A DNA stretch of 11,228 bases from Haliea sp040222615 (GTDB lineage: Bacteria > Pseudomonadota > Gammaproteobacteria > Pseudomonadales > Halieaceae). The stretch lies in the NCBI RefSeq assembly GCF_040222615.1, contig NZ_JAVKCQ010000055.1:1-11228 (forward strand). The letters are read 5' to 3'. Position numbers and translations under genes: made by a program. The notes under the pieces were generated by a model. That model had not been told where the DNA came from. It worked only from the letters and a program-made list of their open reading frames with translations, and did not search any database. Below, piece by piece: positions 4,998-11,228 of this stretch; the stretch's first letter is position 1; every line of letters starts with the position of its first letter.

Positions 4998-7043
4998 TCA
5001 GGGGCCAGTCTCATCGAGGTTTTCGATCACTATAGCCGGCAAGTCATCGGCTGGATCGAATCCCAGTACCTGGGCATAGAAGTACAGTTCAGCCTGCAGC
5101 GAAGAGATCAGGGTCTCGGCTTTGCGAAACCCGTGTGACTCGCCCTCGTAGGCGATATAAGCGGTTGGGATGCCGCTGCGCTTCAGGGCCGCAAAGATGG
5201 CCTCGGACTGGTTCGGTGGCACGACCGGGTCATCCAGCCCCTGCAGGAGGATGAGTGGCGCCTTGAAACCCTCCAGGTGGTGGATGGGTGAGCGCTCGAT
5301 GTAGAGGTCGCGGCGCTCCGGATAGGGGCCGATTACCTGATCGAGATACCTCGACTCGAATTTGTGCGTCTCCCCGGCCAGGGCCTCCATATCCGATATC
5401 CCATAGTAGGAGGCGCCCGCAGCAAAGGTATTGTGGAAAGCGTGGGCGGCGAGCGTGGTATAGCCGCCGGCGCTGCCGCCGCGGATGATCAGGCGCCTGG
5501 GATCCGCGAGGCCCTGCTGCGCCAGCCAGCTGGCGCCCGCGACAGCGTCCTGCACATCAGTGACCCCCCAGTTGCCGTACAATTCCCGACGATAGCTGCG
5601 CCCGAACCCCGTGCTACCCCGATAGTTGAGGTCGAGAATGGCAAAGCCGCGACTGGTCCAGAAGTAGTGCTCCGGGTTGTAGCTGACATCGGCTGAGGCT
5701 GTGGGTCCACCGTGCACACTGACAATCAGCGGCGGGGCTTTGCCTGCAGCTGCGGTGACATCGGGGTTCTGCGGCGCCAGGTACACCCCATGAGCGACCG
5801 CGTCACCGGGTACCGGGAAACTGATCTGCTCGATTCCGGGCACCCAGGATGCTTCCAGTCCCCGGTCCCTGGAGCGGCGCAGCACCTCCAGGATGGCTCC
5901 TTGTCTATCGATGGCGATCAGAGCGGAAGGCTGCTTGGCGAAACCAGCCGTGACATACAGGCGGTCGCCGGCTGTGGCGACGGAGCTGTAGGCGACCGCC
6001 CCGGTGTCCAGCAGGCGCTGACCGCCCTTGCCGTCGAGGATATGCAGAGTCTCCACACTGCCGCGCCTGGCGCTGACCAGCATTTCGCCGGATTCCAGCA
6101 AGCGATAATAGTGGCTGTCTATGGACCACGCCGGACCGCCGATCTCCACTCCCTCCAGGCCAGTTGGAACCGGCGAGAACGTTTCGTCTTGCACGGCATA
6201 GGGGCGCCACCAGTTATCGCGGTCCGACAGGGCAAAGAGACGATTGTCGCTGCTCCACTGGGGGTCGATTACGGACTCTGCGCTTTCCGGGTTGTGCGTG
6301 ACCAAGCCGTCCAGCTCACCATCTGCGTCGAATCCCGCGCTGTGCAGGCTGGTATTGTCCCAGGGCATGTTGGGGTGCATCCAGCTGGTGAAAGCGATGC
6401 GACTGAAGTCCGCCGACAGCCGCGGCGCCGACACGAAATCGGTGCCGGAAAAGAGAATTTCGCCCTCGCTCATCCCCTCGGTCGGCAGGGCAACCAGACT
6501 GTTCACCGGCTCGCCACTGCCTCGATGGTCTTCGCGTATGCAGATCAGCCGGTTTCTCGGCGCATCGAGGCGACAGCCCGCGAAGCGCAGATTGCCCTCG
6601 GGGGTTATCGGGACCGGCGCATCTCCCGGAATGAAGCTGTACAGGCGCTGGTCGGCGAAATTGCTGAACCACAGCCTGCCATTGGCAACCAGCAGACTGC
6701 CGCCACCGTATTCCTGTACTCGAGTGCGCACGTTGAAAGGCTCGGGCAGGAGCTCTGTCGGTTCCCCGCCCTGACGCCAGCGCATGATTGTCATGCGCCC
6801 GCCCTGTTCCGGCCGTGACTCTAGCCAGTACAGGTAATCGCCATCCTTGTGGGGGCTGCCGAGTTCACGACTGCCCTCGACCAGGGACTCCGCGGTAATG
6901 GGTGAGGGCCAGCTGCCATAATCAAGTACGGTTTGCGGGCTGGTCATGTTTGCCTCCTTGTGGGGCGCCGTTGCGCTGCTTTGATTTACGTCGCTGCAGG
7001 CCCCGAGGAGCACAGCCAGGAGCAGGGAGCACGGTAGTCGCAT
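4998..7043 (-). CDS. S9-family serine peptidase (prolyl oligopeptidase/acylaminoacyl-peptidase type), predicted lipoprotein
   Basis: From the ATG at 7043 the product has 681 residues. The N-terminus MRLPCSLLLAVLLGACSD is a lipoprotein signal with lipobox LGAC (Cys16); Ser at the next position predicts outer-membrane sorting. AGGTGA lies 6 bases upstream. In-frame codons back to 7154 give a polar, unlikely extension. Residues about 70-400 look like the beta-propeller of S9 peptidases; the C-terminal third is the alpha/beta-hydrolase. It carries VSVHGGP (441-447), the nucleophile elbow GGSAGG with Ser524, LDDPVVPP with catalytic Asp605, and ESHG with His637, so the triad is complete. It probably cleaves short oligopeptides or acyl-peptides in the envelope. 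A second start, ATG at 6947 (Met33), has a better Shine-Dalgarno and would give a 649-residue form without the signal. The gene converges on the tautomerase operon and diverges from the sulfotransferase. Confidence 0.93.
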   Translation of the reverse strand: MRLPCSLLLAVLLGACSDVNQSSATAPHKEANMTSPQTVLDYGSWPSPITAESLVEGSRELGSPHKDGDYLYWLESRPEQGGRMTIMRWRQGGEPTELLPEPFNVRTRVQEYGGGSLLVANGRLWFSNFADQRLYSFIPGDAPVPITPEGNLRFAGCRLDAPRNRLICIREDHRGSGEPVNSLVALPTEGMSEGEILFSGTDFVSAPRLSADFSRIAFTSWMHPNMPWDNTSLHSAGFDADGELDGLVTHNPESAESVIDPQWSSDNRLFALSDRDNWWRPYAVQDETFSPVPTGLEGVEIGGPAWSIDSHYYRLLESGEMLVSARRGSVETLHILDGKGGQRLLDTGAVAYSSVATAGDRLYVTAGFAKQPSALIAIDRQGAILEVLRRSRDRGLEASWVPGIEQISFPVPGDAVAHGVYLAPQNPDVTAAAGKAPPLIVSVHGGPTASADVSYNPEHYFWTSRGFAILDLNYRGSTGFGRSYRRELYGNWGVTDVQDAVAGASWLAQQGLADPRRLIIRGGSAGGYTTLAAHAFHNTFAAGASYYGISDMEALAGETHKFESRYLDQVIGPYPERRDLYIERSPIHHLEGFKAPLILLQGLDDPVVPPNQSEAIFAALKRSGIPTAYIAYEGESHGFRKAETLISSLQAELYFYAQVLGFDPADDLPAIVIENLDETGP
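6953..6959 (-). promoter_or_regulatory. Strong internal Shine-Dalgarno for an alternative S9 peptidase start
   Basis: The minus strand reads AAGGAGG, ideally placed 5 bases before an in-frame ATG at 6947 that begins MTSPQTVLDYGSW. Translation from it would skip the lipobox and give a cytoplasmic protein that keeps the whole propeller and hydrolase domain. Whether it is used in vivo cannot be judged from sequence. Confidence 0.5.
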
Positions 7044-7125
7044 ACGCTTCACCTCGGGGGTTCGGGAGGTTTCCCTGGAACTCCACGCTGAATTGATGTA
7101 CCGAGAATACGCGAAATCGAGGGGT

Positions 7126-7155
7126 GCTGCGATGGCAGCCTTGCCAGAGGGCAAG
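7126..7155. promoter_or_regulatory. Two abutting palindromes in the divergent peptidase/sulfotransferase gap
   Basis: GCTGC-GATG-GCAGC (7126-7139) is followed without a gap by CTTGCC-AGAG-GGCAAG (7140-7155). Both are perfect inverted repeats with 4-base centres. They lie between the divergent starts at 7043 and 7223. They could be paired operator sites serving both genes or leader hairpins in the peptidase transcript. No T-run follows, so they are not a terminator. Confidence 0.4.
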
Positions 7156-7181
7156 TGATCAGAGGTGGACGACTACTGGTC

Positions 7182-7187
7182 TATACT
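7182..7187 (+). promoter_or_regulatory. Candidate -10 box (TATACT) for the sulfotransferase gene
   Basis: TATACT differs from the sigma70 -10 consensus at one base and lies 35 bases before the sulfotransferase ATG. I find no convincing -35 at 16-18 bases upstream, so the promoter may need an activator or the match may be chance. Confidence 0.3.
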
Positions 7188-7222
7188 CAGCTTTGATCCA
7201 ACTATTCCCGGGACGAGGTGAG

Positions 7223-7870
7223 ATGGCACTGCAAATAATCGGGGCGGGCTTTGGCCGCACCGGCACCATGTCCATGAAGGCCGCTCTGGAGCAATTGGGT
7301 TACCCCTGCTACCACATGGTGGAATGCTTTCCCAATGGACCTGAGCACTGGAAGCTGTGGGAGCAGGTCGGGACCGGTACGCCGGACTGGGACCGGCTTT
7401 TCGAGGGCTTTACCGCGACAGTCGATTTCCCCGCCTGCACCAGCTATGCCGCCCTCGCCAGCTATTACCCGAACGCCAAAGTCGTACTCACAGTACGTGA
7501 TCCGGAGAAATGGTTTGCGTCAGTCCAGAGTACAATCTTCGGCAAAGAGTGGATGGAGTTCCTGCCCGGCACTGAAGCAGGTGCGTATATGAAGGCGACC
7601 ATCAACGACTATTTTGATGGTCGGATGCACGAACGCGATTACCTGATTCGCCGTTTCAACGAACATGTTGCCGAGGTCAGGGAGACTATCGAGCCAGAGC
7701 GGCTGCTGGTGTTCGAAGTGGCCGATGGCTGGGAGCCGCTCTGTGAGTTCCTCGAGCTGCCCGTTCCCAGAGAGGTGTTCCCGAACGTCAATGATACCGC
7801 GGCTGTGCAGGGTATTATCAAGGCTATCATGGCCAATGGATTCCAGGCCGTGCTGGGCTACAAGGGGTAG
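7223..7870 (+). CDS. Sulfotransferase family protein (Sulfotransfer_4/PF17784-like)
   Basis: The 215-residue product starts MALQIIGAGFGRTGTMSM: a first beta strand and the 5'-phosphosulfate-binding loop (residues 9-17, with Arg12, Thr13, Gly14, Thr15 and Ser17) used to bind PAPS. A second segment, VVLTVRDPEKWFASVQS (87-103, Arg92 and Ser100), is the 3'-phosphate-binding region. DGWEPLCEFLELPVP (168-182) is the conserved C-terminal signature seen in this bacterial and eukaryotic sulfotransferase-like family, and VDFP (67-70) precedes the central helices. These proteins are thought to transfer sulfate from PAPS to small acceptors or to act as PAPS-dependent relatives; the acceptor is unknown. 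The ATG at 7223 has GAGGTGAG before it; codons upstream to 7124 lack a ribosome site and are probably untranslated. No sulfate-activation genes are nearby, so PAPS would come from elsewhere. Confidence 0.9.
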   Translation: MALQIIGAGFGRTGTMSMKAALEQLGYPCYHMVECFPNGPEHWKLWEQVGTGTPDWDRLFEGFTATVDFPACTSYAALASYYPNAKVVLTVRDPEKWFASVQSTIFGKEWMEFLPGTEAGAYMKATINDYFDGRMHERDYLIRRFNEHVAEVRETIEPERLLVFEVADGWEPLCEFLELPVPREVFPNVNDTAAVQGIIKAIMANGFQAVLGYKG

Positions 7871-7910
7871 TGTGCTGGCCTGGGCATCACAACGCACTGT
7901 TTTCAGCTTG

Positions 7911-7926
7911 CCTGCCCTGCCCTGCC
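7911..7926. repeat. Short CCTGC tandem run
   Basis: Three CCTGC units plus a final C form a short run in the 137-bp convergent gap between the sulfotransferase and the DUF5648 gene. On the minus strand it is a GG-CA-GGG-CA-GGG-CA-GG pattern, i.e. four G-runs with 2-base spacers. Nothing else in the gap stands out, and no T-tailed terminator is visible. Confidence 0.4.
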
Positions 7927-8007
7927 AGCGCCGGTTACGGACCACTCATCTGGCTTGGCCATTGAATGAGGTGATCCGCAGCCGACATCCAGGATATCGA
8001 TTTTCGC

Positions 8008-10152
8008 TCAGCGGAACTCATACTTCCAGTTCCCAACGTCCCCCAACCTTTCGAGCGCAATCTTCCCGTCTGTCCCGCGCAGGATGGTAAAGGTTCCGTT
8101 CACCGGGTAGCCGTCAGCAAGAGTGAGCTGATTACCACATACGGCATCCCCGCCTGTCCAGGTTCCATCGATCCGGGCCCCCTGTGCCGGATTGTCCCAG
8201 CTACCGGAAGTTAGCGTACCCACCAAATTGAGGGTGGTTTGGGTCAAGCGTACATTGTTCTCGCAGACACCGATTTTCACCATCTTGCCGGTCACCGCTG
8301 TACCATTGAAAACGAGGCTCAGTGTCGCCGGCTGAAAATCGTATAGTGCACGCCCGGAATGACCGTAGGACCGCCCCTGGAAATTGAAGTCCGCTACAAA
8401 CGTCCTGTCCTCGCCGCAGACAGCTTGGCCAGAGTAGCTGCTGGTTGAGCCACCTGCCTTGACGTTTATCTTGAACGGAACCGTAGCCGAACTGGTAGTA
8501 CAGGCGTCAAAGCAGTCCACCTCGATCTTGTAACTTCCGATAGGAGGTGATGTCCAGGATACATTCTCAGTCCGACCGTCCTGGTAGTTTGAACACTGGT
8601 TATCCCAATCCAGACTGCCCCCGGCGGCCGAGACTTCATTGTCGAAGAAGATTGTTTCACCGCCCGGCTCTGTGACGTAGATATCAAGATCAACCGGAGG
8701 GTTCGACCTCCAGTCAAGGCTGATCTCCAGTGAAGAGTCGACACCGGTCCCGCCGGGCGTCGGTATCGTAGCCCCGCAGGCACATCTGGCATTGGTGAGG
8801 CCAGAGATGTTTGACACGTTGAGTTTTGGCGAGCAAAAGTCACCCGTGGGACCACCGCTGCCATCCAATGTACGAACATTGACCCCGCTGATGATCTTGG
8901 AACCCTGGAACTCGGGGGGGCTGCTCTGGGTGTCGCGATCGGTCTCTTCCACACAGACATCGTAGTTCCCTGCCGGCAAAGACCATTTAACCTTGGAAGA
9001 TACGCCTATGGAGGAAGCAGGGGCTACCATTCCACCCTCCTGTTGCAGAGGCGCGTTGAATGGATCTGCCAGTGAATTTACCTTGCTCAAGCAAAAGTTT
9101 TTCCAGCTGTAAGGAGATGAAGCTGAGTTATCGACCTGAATGCAGCTTTCACCCGAGCGAGAAGCGCCGATCCCTGGCCAGTGTGGAGAGAAGTGACTGG
9201 TAAAAGCCGTAACGGTTTTCGCAACAGGATCGTAACGACCGCCAAGCCCCTGAACAATACCTTCTCTTGTCAGGGTATACAGCTCAACGCTTGCACTACC
9301 AGGATCAGTCGTGACCGGTAGTGTGATTTGCACGGGCGCTTGAAATACATGCCCGGCCGGCCCGATTTCATATACACGTCCCGCGAGTCTATCGCCTTCC
9401 GGCAGGTCAATCCGAGTGCTCGTGTCTATCGCAATTGTGATCGTCGCTGAGCCAACATCTCCGTCAGGAGTTGGTGCAACTGCACCGATCGGCACCGACA
9501 CCTGCGCACCACCAAAAGTTTCAACAGTTGCGGATGTATCTGTCCTGACGGTCATGGATGCCTCATCCGGACGAATCCCGCTATTGGTCGTCGACGCGCG
9601 CGCACACATTGCAACGCCCTCCACGATCCACCCCAGGGCATTCATTTCATCGGATATAGAAGGCAGGGTCATATAGCGATGATTGGAGTCATTCTCGGCA
9701 AACCGATCGTTGTAGGCTCTAATCACAGGAACCAGCCCTGCTGCGCATTGCTGATCCTCTAGCCGTTGTGTCTCGATATAGAACGCAATACCTTCGTAAA
9801 CCCAGCCGGGATCCGTTGCCCTCACCGATTCACATTCAGTCGGGCTTCCAGTGTAAAAGTGAGAGTTCCTGGCATAACTGTAGAAACGACAGACCGGAAA
9901 CGCGGTTGCCGGAGCATCTGCAGGATCACGCCAGGCACTGAACGACTGCCCTGTCCTTACCCAGTTGCCTCCAGCGCCACCCTGATCGAGAAGCTCAACC
10001 TCACTACCAGCGGCCATAAAATAGTGCCCCAGCAATGGGTGAAAGAACTCGATTACGTCTTGTTGCTCAGCGTGAGCAAAGCCAGACATAAACAGTAATA
10101 CAAAAAGCGAAGCCACCCGGTACTTGTGACCTAATTGGATATTAGCGGACAT
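8008..10152 (-). CDS. Secreted multidomain protein: DUF5648-type repeats, ZU5-like and YfaP/DUF2135-like regions
   Basis: From the ATG at 10152 the product has 714 residues. This start has AGGAGG 6 bases upstream; the ATG at 10167 lies against that same ribosome site and is unlikely. A signal peptide ends at AHA|EQQ near residue 28. Three repeats follow at about 33-74, 87-125 and 143-183, each with a hydrophobic-aromatic start, an H-Y/F-F/Y core and a GW-x-x-EG or WVRTG end, as in DUF5648 (PF18885). Residues about 200-325 look ZU5-like (SVPIGAV, ITIAID, HVFQAPVQITLP). Residues about 470-565 resemble YfaP/DUF2135 (VDLDIYVTEPGGE, GGSLDWD, ENVSW, GSYKIEV). The C-terminal 120 residues are an unassigned beta-rich domain. 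There are 16 cysteines in the mature protein, suggesting disulfides. No transmembrane anchor or catalytic motif is visible; a surface or secreted binding role is inferred. Its sequence appears less GC-rich than its neighbours by eye, possibly from transfer. Confidence 0.85.
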   Translation of the reverse strand: MSANIQLGHKYRVASLFVLLFMSGFAHAEQQDVIEFFHPLLGHYFMAAGSEVELLDQGGAGGNWVRTGQSFSAWRDPADAPATAFPVCRFYSYARNSHFYTGSPTECESVRATDPGWVYEGIAFYIETQRLEDQQCAAGLVPVIRAYNDRFAENDSNHRYMTLPSISDEMNALGWIVEGVAMCARASTTNSGIRPDEASMTVRTDTSATVETFGGAQVSVPIGAVAPTPDGDVGSATITIAIDTSTRIDLPEGDRLAGRVYEIGPAGHVFQAPVQITLPVTTDPGSASVELYTLTREGIVQGLGGRYDPVAKTVTAFTSHFSPHWPGIGASRSGESCIQVDNSASSPYSWKNFCLSKVNSLADPFNAPLQQEGGMVAPASSIGVSSKVKWSLPAGNYDVCVEETDRDTQSSPPEFQGSKIISGVNVRTLDGSGGPTGDFCSPKLNVSNISGLTNARCACGATIPTPGGTGVDSSLEISLDWRSNPPVDLDIYVTEPGGETIFFDNEVSAAGGSLDWDNQCSNYQDGRTENVSWTSPPIGSYKIEVDCFDACTTSSATVPFKINVKAGGSTSSYSGQAVCGEDRTFVADFNFQGRSYGHSGRALYDFQPATLSLVFNGTAVTGKMVKIGVCENNVRLTQTTLNLVGTLTSGSWDNPAQGARIDGTWTGGDAVCGNQLTLADGYPVNGTFTILRGTDGKIALERLGDVGNWKYEFR

Positions 10153-10245
10153 TAACCACCTCCTCATGACTCCCTCCAGTTCTCTGTTTCACGCCCGGCT
10201 CACGAACGCGCTGCACTGGAATACCTGTCGAATCCCGACCTTTAG

Positions 10246-10274
10246 ATAATGGTCCTCCGACAATAGAGCGTCAA
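10246..10274 (-). promoter_or_regulatory. Sigma70-type promoter for the DUF5648 gene
   Basis: On the minus strand TTGACG (10269-10274; five of six matches to the -35 consensus) is followed by a 17-base spacer and CATTAT (10246-10251; four of six matches to the -10). Transcription would begin near 10239 and leave a leader of about 87 bases before the ATG at 10152. Confidence 0.6.
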
Positions 10275-10303
10275 TCGCGGGCGATGGCTTCAAATCAGTC
10301 CTT

Positions 10304-10317
10304 TTGATATGAATCAA
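10304..10317 (-). promoter_or_regulatory. Perfect FNR/Anr box upstream of the DUF5648 promoter
   Basis: TTGAT-ATGA-ATCAA matches the FNR consensus TTGAT-N4-ATCAA at all ten defined positions. Flanking bases extend the dyad (CCTTTTGAT before, ATCAAAGG after, with one bulged base). Its centre (10310.5) is about 71.5 bp upstream of the transcription start inferred from the neighbouring promoter. That is one of the positions on the same DNA face used by class I activation of CRP/FNR proteins. The regulator itself is outside the window. Confidence 0.7.
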
Positions 10318-10320
10318 AGG

Positions 10321-10755
10321 TTAGCGTCGAACGAGATGAAATTTGCTCGCTTAACAGGTGAACTAATGCGCGACTTCACCGCTGATTAGGCGACAACAGG
10401 CCGGTGGTTGACATTACCTACTAGCGCACAGGCGCCGCTGGCCCAGTGCTTGTCCTAAAAATCCTGCGGGGACCGGATGGGTCTGAACTGTGATTTGGAT
10501 ATACGCATGGACACCAGTGCGTTGCCGTTTACGACCTCGGCTATTTTGAGATCGGCTGCGACAGAACACAGCATATTCACCTCATGCTGCTCCAGCCCGT
10601 GCCGGGCTACAAGGGTTAGCGTTTCGAGGGGATACTGGTGTCGGCGCCCGGGAGCATTGATGCATCGCGAGGGAAGAAAGCAGCCAGAATCGGTGTAACG
10701 CTCATATTTGTCAGTTATGATTTGTACACTTAGACGGTGTCCCCCGGGGAGGGCA
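10321..10755. other. Long, mostly non-coding intergenic stretch
   Basis: Between the FNR box and the next gene I find no convincing full-length gene. An open frame from 10477 to 10698 has amino-acid usage (many Ser, Thr and Cys with no fold-like pattern) that looks non-coding. An isolated TTGACA occurs at 10408-10413 without a matching -10. TATGAT (10716-10721) is a weak -10 candidate for the gene starting at 10756. The only coding-like patch is the possible remnant at 10494-10619. Confidence 0.5.
10494..10619 (+). pseudogene. Possible 3' remnant of a protein gene
   Basis: After an in-frame TGA at 10491 there are 41 open codons with protein-like composition (HGHQCVAVYDLGYFEIG in the middle) ending in QPVPGYKG and a TAG. 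No start codon with a ribosome site exists in this frame, so it would be a decayed tail, not an active gene. Its last ten codons match the end of the sulfotransferase gene in frame at 26 of 30 bases (7841-7870). The rest does not align with that protein, so parentage is unclear. Confidence 0.25.
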
Positions 10756-11163
10756 ATGCGTATCGCCAGCAGACTGCGCTATTTTCCGATCAACCCCAGA
10801 CTGACCGCCGGGAGTGGGGTACTTCTGGGGCTGTTGGTCACCGCTGCCCCGGCCCGCGCTTTCGTGCCAATGAGATATGGCCCGCAAAATCTTTCCGAGT
10901 GGATCATCCTGCTGTGTGTGCTGGTGCCGGTCGGCTTCCTCGCCCAAAGGGCGGAGAGCGCTCGCGCAGAGAAGCGCAGACGTCTCCTGCAGCAGCGTTT
11001 CCCGGAGGAGGAGATCCCCATGAGAGAATTCCGGCGCGACCTGCGGTTGCGAATGCTGGCGCTTGTCGCAATCGTGGCAGGCTCGCCGGGTAGTGTCCCG
11101 TCAAGTGGTGTAACTCCGGTCTCCAGTTTCATCGCTTCAGGCGGCCTCAGACTGTGGCAGTAG
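10756..11163 (+). CDS. Small membrane protein of unknown function, 3' part probably replaced by insertion-sequence DNA
   Basis: The ATG at 10756 has GGGGAGGG just upstream; a TTG at 10708 in the same frame is less likely. The frame gives 135 residues. A hydrophobic signal-like segment (GVLLGLLVTAAPARA, residues 21-35) is followed by a clear transmembrane helix (WIILLCVLVPVGFLA, 49-63). Next comes a strongly charged, Arg/Glu-rich cytosolic stretch (65-99), then the start of another helix (MLALVAIVAG, 100-109). That last helix is cut short and the remaining residues (112-135) are Ser/Gly/Pro-rich with no pattern. The change falls where DNA resembling the end of an insertion sequence begins (about 11091). 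The original protein was therefore probably longer. I do not recognise the family. Confidence 0.55.
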   Translation: MRIASRLRYFPINPRLTAGSGVLLGLLVTAAPARAFVPMRYGPQNLSEWIILLCVLVPVGFLAQRAESARAEKRRRLLQQRFPEEEIPMREFRRDLRLRMLALVAIVAGSPGSVPSSGVTPVSSFIASGGLRLWQ

Positions 11164-11228
11164 GTTGGCCTGGTCTTCCTTGCTCAGCACGCGCGCCAGC
11201 GTCTCCTGGCTCATGTAACGGCGCGTCA
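11091..11228. mobile_element. Probable terminal part of an insertion sequence, continuing past the right edge
   Basis: From about 11091 the sequence (TAGTGTCCCGTCAAGTGG...) has the look of an insertion-sequence end. It interrupts a transmembrane helix of the gene to its left, and a minus-strand reading frame stops 46 bases inside it, as transposase genes often do. Only one end is in the window, so inverted repeats and target duplication cannot be checked. The IS256 group came to mind, but I cannot confirm a family. Confidence 0.4.
11137..11228 (-). CDS. C-terminal fragment of an unidentified protein, possibly a transposase
   Basis: Twenty-nine codons are visible before the TGA at 11137-11139, ending RRYMSQETLARVLSKEDQ and then ...PQSEAA. 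The composition (Arg-Tyr-Met start, Leu/Ala/Glu-rich helix, polar tail) is protein-like and codon use is GC-rich. The frame is open to the right edge. The link to a transposase rests on its position at the presumed insertion-sequence end, not on a motif. Confidence 0.35.
   Translation of the reverse strand, partial: TRRYMSQETLARVLSKEDQANLLPQSEAA

Noticed and set aside
5712..6818. Plus-strand open frame of 368 codons inside the S9 peptidase gene
   Set aside because: It lies opposite the peptidase, whose domains and catalytic triad are clear. The plus-strand product has no family-like features and no ribosome site; it is a by-product of GC-rich coding.
7124..7222. Upstream start of the sulfotransferase frame
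   Set aside because: It has no ribosome site, the added residues do not match the family, and it would span the tandem hairpins and the candidate -10. The PAPS-binding motif normally begins a few residues from the start, as with the ATG at 7223.
10153..10167. Upstream ATG at 10167 as start of the DUF5648 gene
   Set aside because: It lies against the AGGAGG that serves the ATG at 10152. The extra five residues add nothing to the signal peptide.
10408..10413. Perfect TTGACA -35 hexamer
   Set aside because: The sequence 15-19 bases downstream is GC-rich and has no -10-like hexamer, and no gene starts nearby on that strand.
10477..10698. 73-codon plus-strand open frame in the intergenic region
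   Set aside because: Composition is rich in Ser, Thr, Cys and Arg without any pattern, and a neighbouring frame (10494-10619) looks more like protein. The upstream GGGG is not a convincing ribosome site.
1..11228. CRISPR arrays, tRNA or rRNA genes, or a defence island
   Set aside because: I saw no regularly spaced repeats, no tRNA cloverleaf with a conserved GGTTCRA-type arm, no rRNA-like sequence and no recognisable defence genes.

Overview
The window reads as a piece of chromosome from a GC-rich, Gram-negative gammaproteobacterium. The gene mix is YnfA, a LysR regulator, a lipoprotein-type S9 peptidase, a Sulfotransfer_4-type sulfotransferase, a periplasmic cyclase-family protein and a perfect FNR/Anr-type box. 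An aerobic or facultative marine lineage such as the Halieaceae would fit, but that placement is inference. I see no rRNA, tRNA or CRISPR array and no phage structural genes.

Layout. (1) 1-1828, all minus strand: the edge-truncated 5' part of an NAD(P)-binding NmrA/SDR-like protein, ynfA, and a secreted cyclase-family (kynurenine-formamidase-like) protein. (2) 1938-4941, all plus strand: a LysR regulator divergent from the cyclase, then a tight set of an EamA/DMT permease, a WrbA-like flavodoxin-family protein and a small CHMI-type tautomerase. The permease and flavodoxin genes overlap by 4 bp; the tautomerase follows 35 bp later. (3) 4998-7043, minus strand: a large S9-family serine peptidase with a lipoprotein signal and a second, internal start that has an excellent Shine-Dalgarno sequence. 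(4) 7223-7870, plus strand: a sulfotransferase, divergent from the peptidase across a 179-bp gap that holds two abutting hairpins. (5) 8008-10152, minus strand: a 714-residue secreted multidomain protein (three DUF5648-type repeats, a ZU5-like region, a YfaP/DUF2135-like region, 16 cysteines). Upstream of it lie a good sigma70-type promoter and an FNR box centred about 71.5 bp before the inferred start of transcription. (6) 10321-11228: a mostly non-coding stretch with a possible gene remnant, a small membrane protein gene whose 3' part looks replaced by the end of an insertion sequence, and a partial minus-strand reading frame running off the right edge.

How the genes may work together. The LysR-permease-flavodoxin-tautomerase set looks like one transcription unit for handling a small aromatic or quinone-like compound (sensing, transport, reduction, isomerisation); that reading is inference. 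The secreted DUF5648 protein is probably expressed under oxygen limitation. The other genes look like independent accessory or housekeeping functions. The clearest leads are the FNR-controlled secreted protein, the two-start peptidase and the small redox/tautomerase operon. None can be called a new defence or mobile system from sequence alone.
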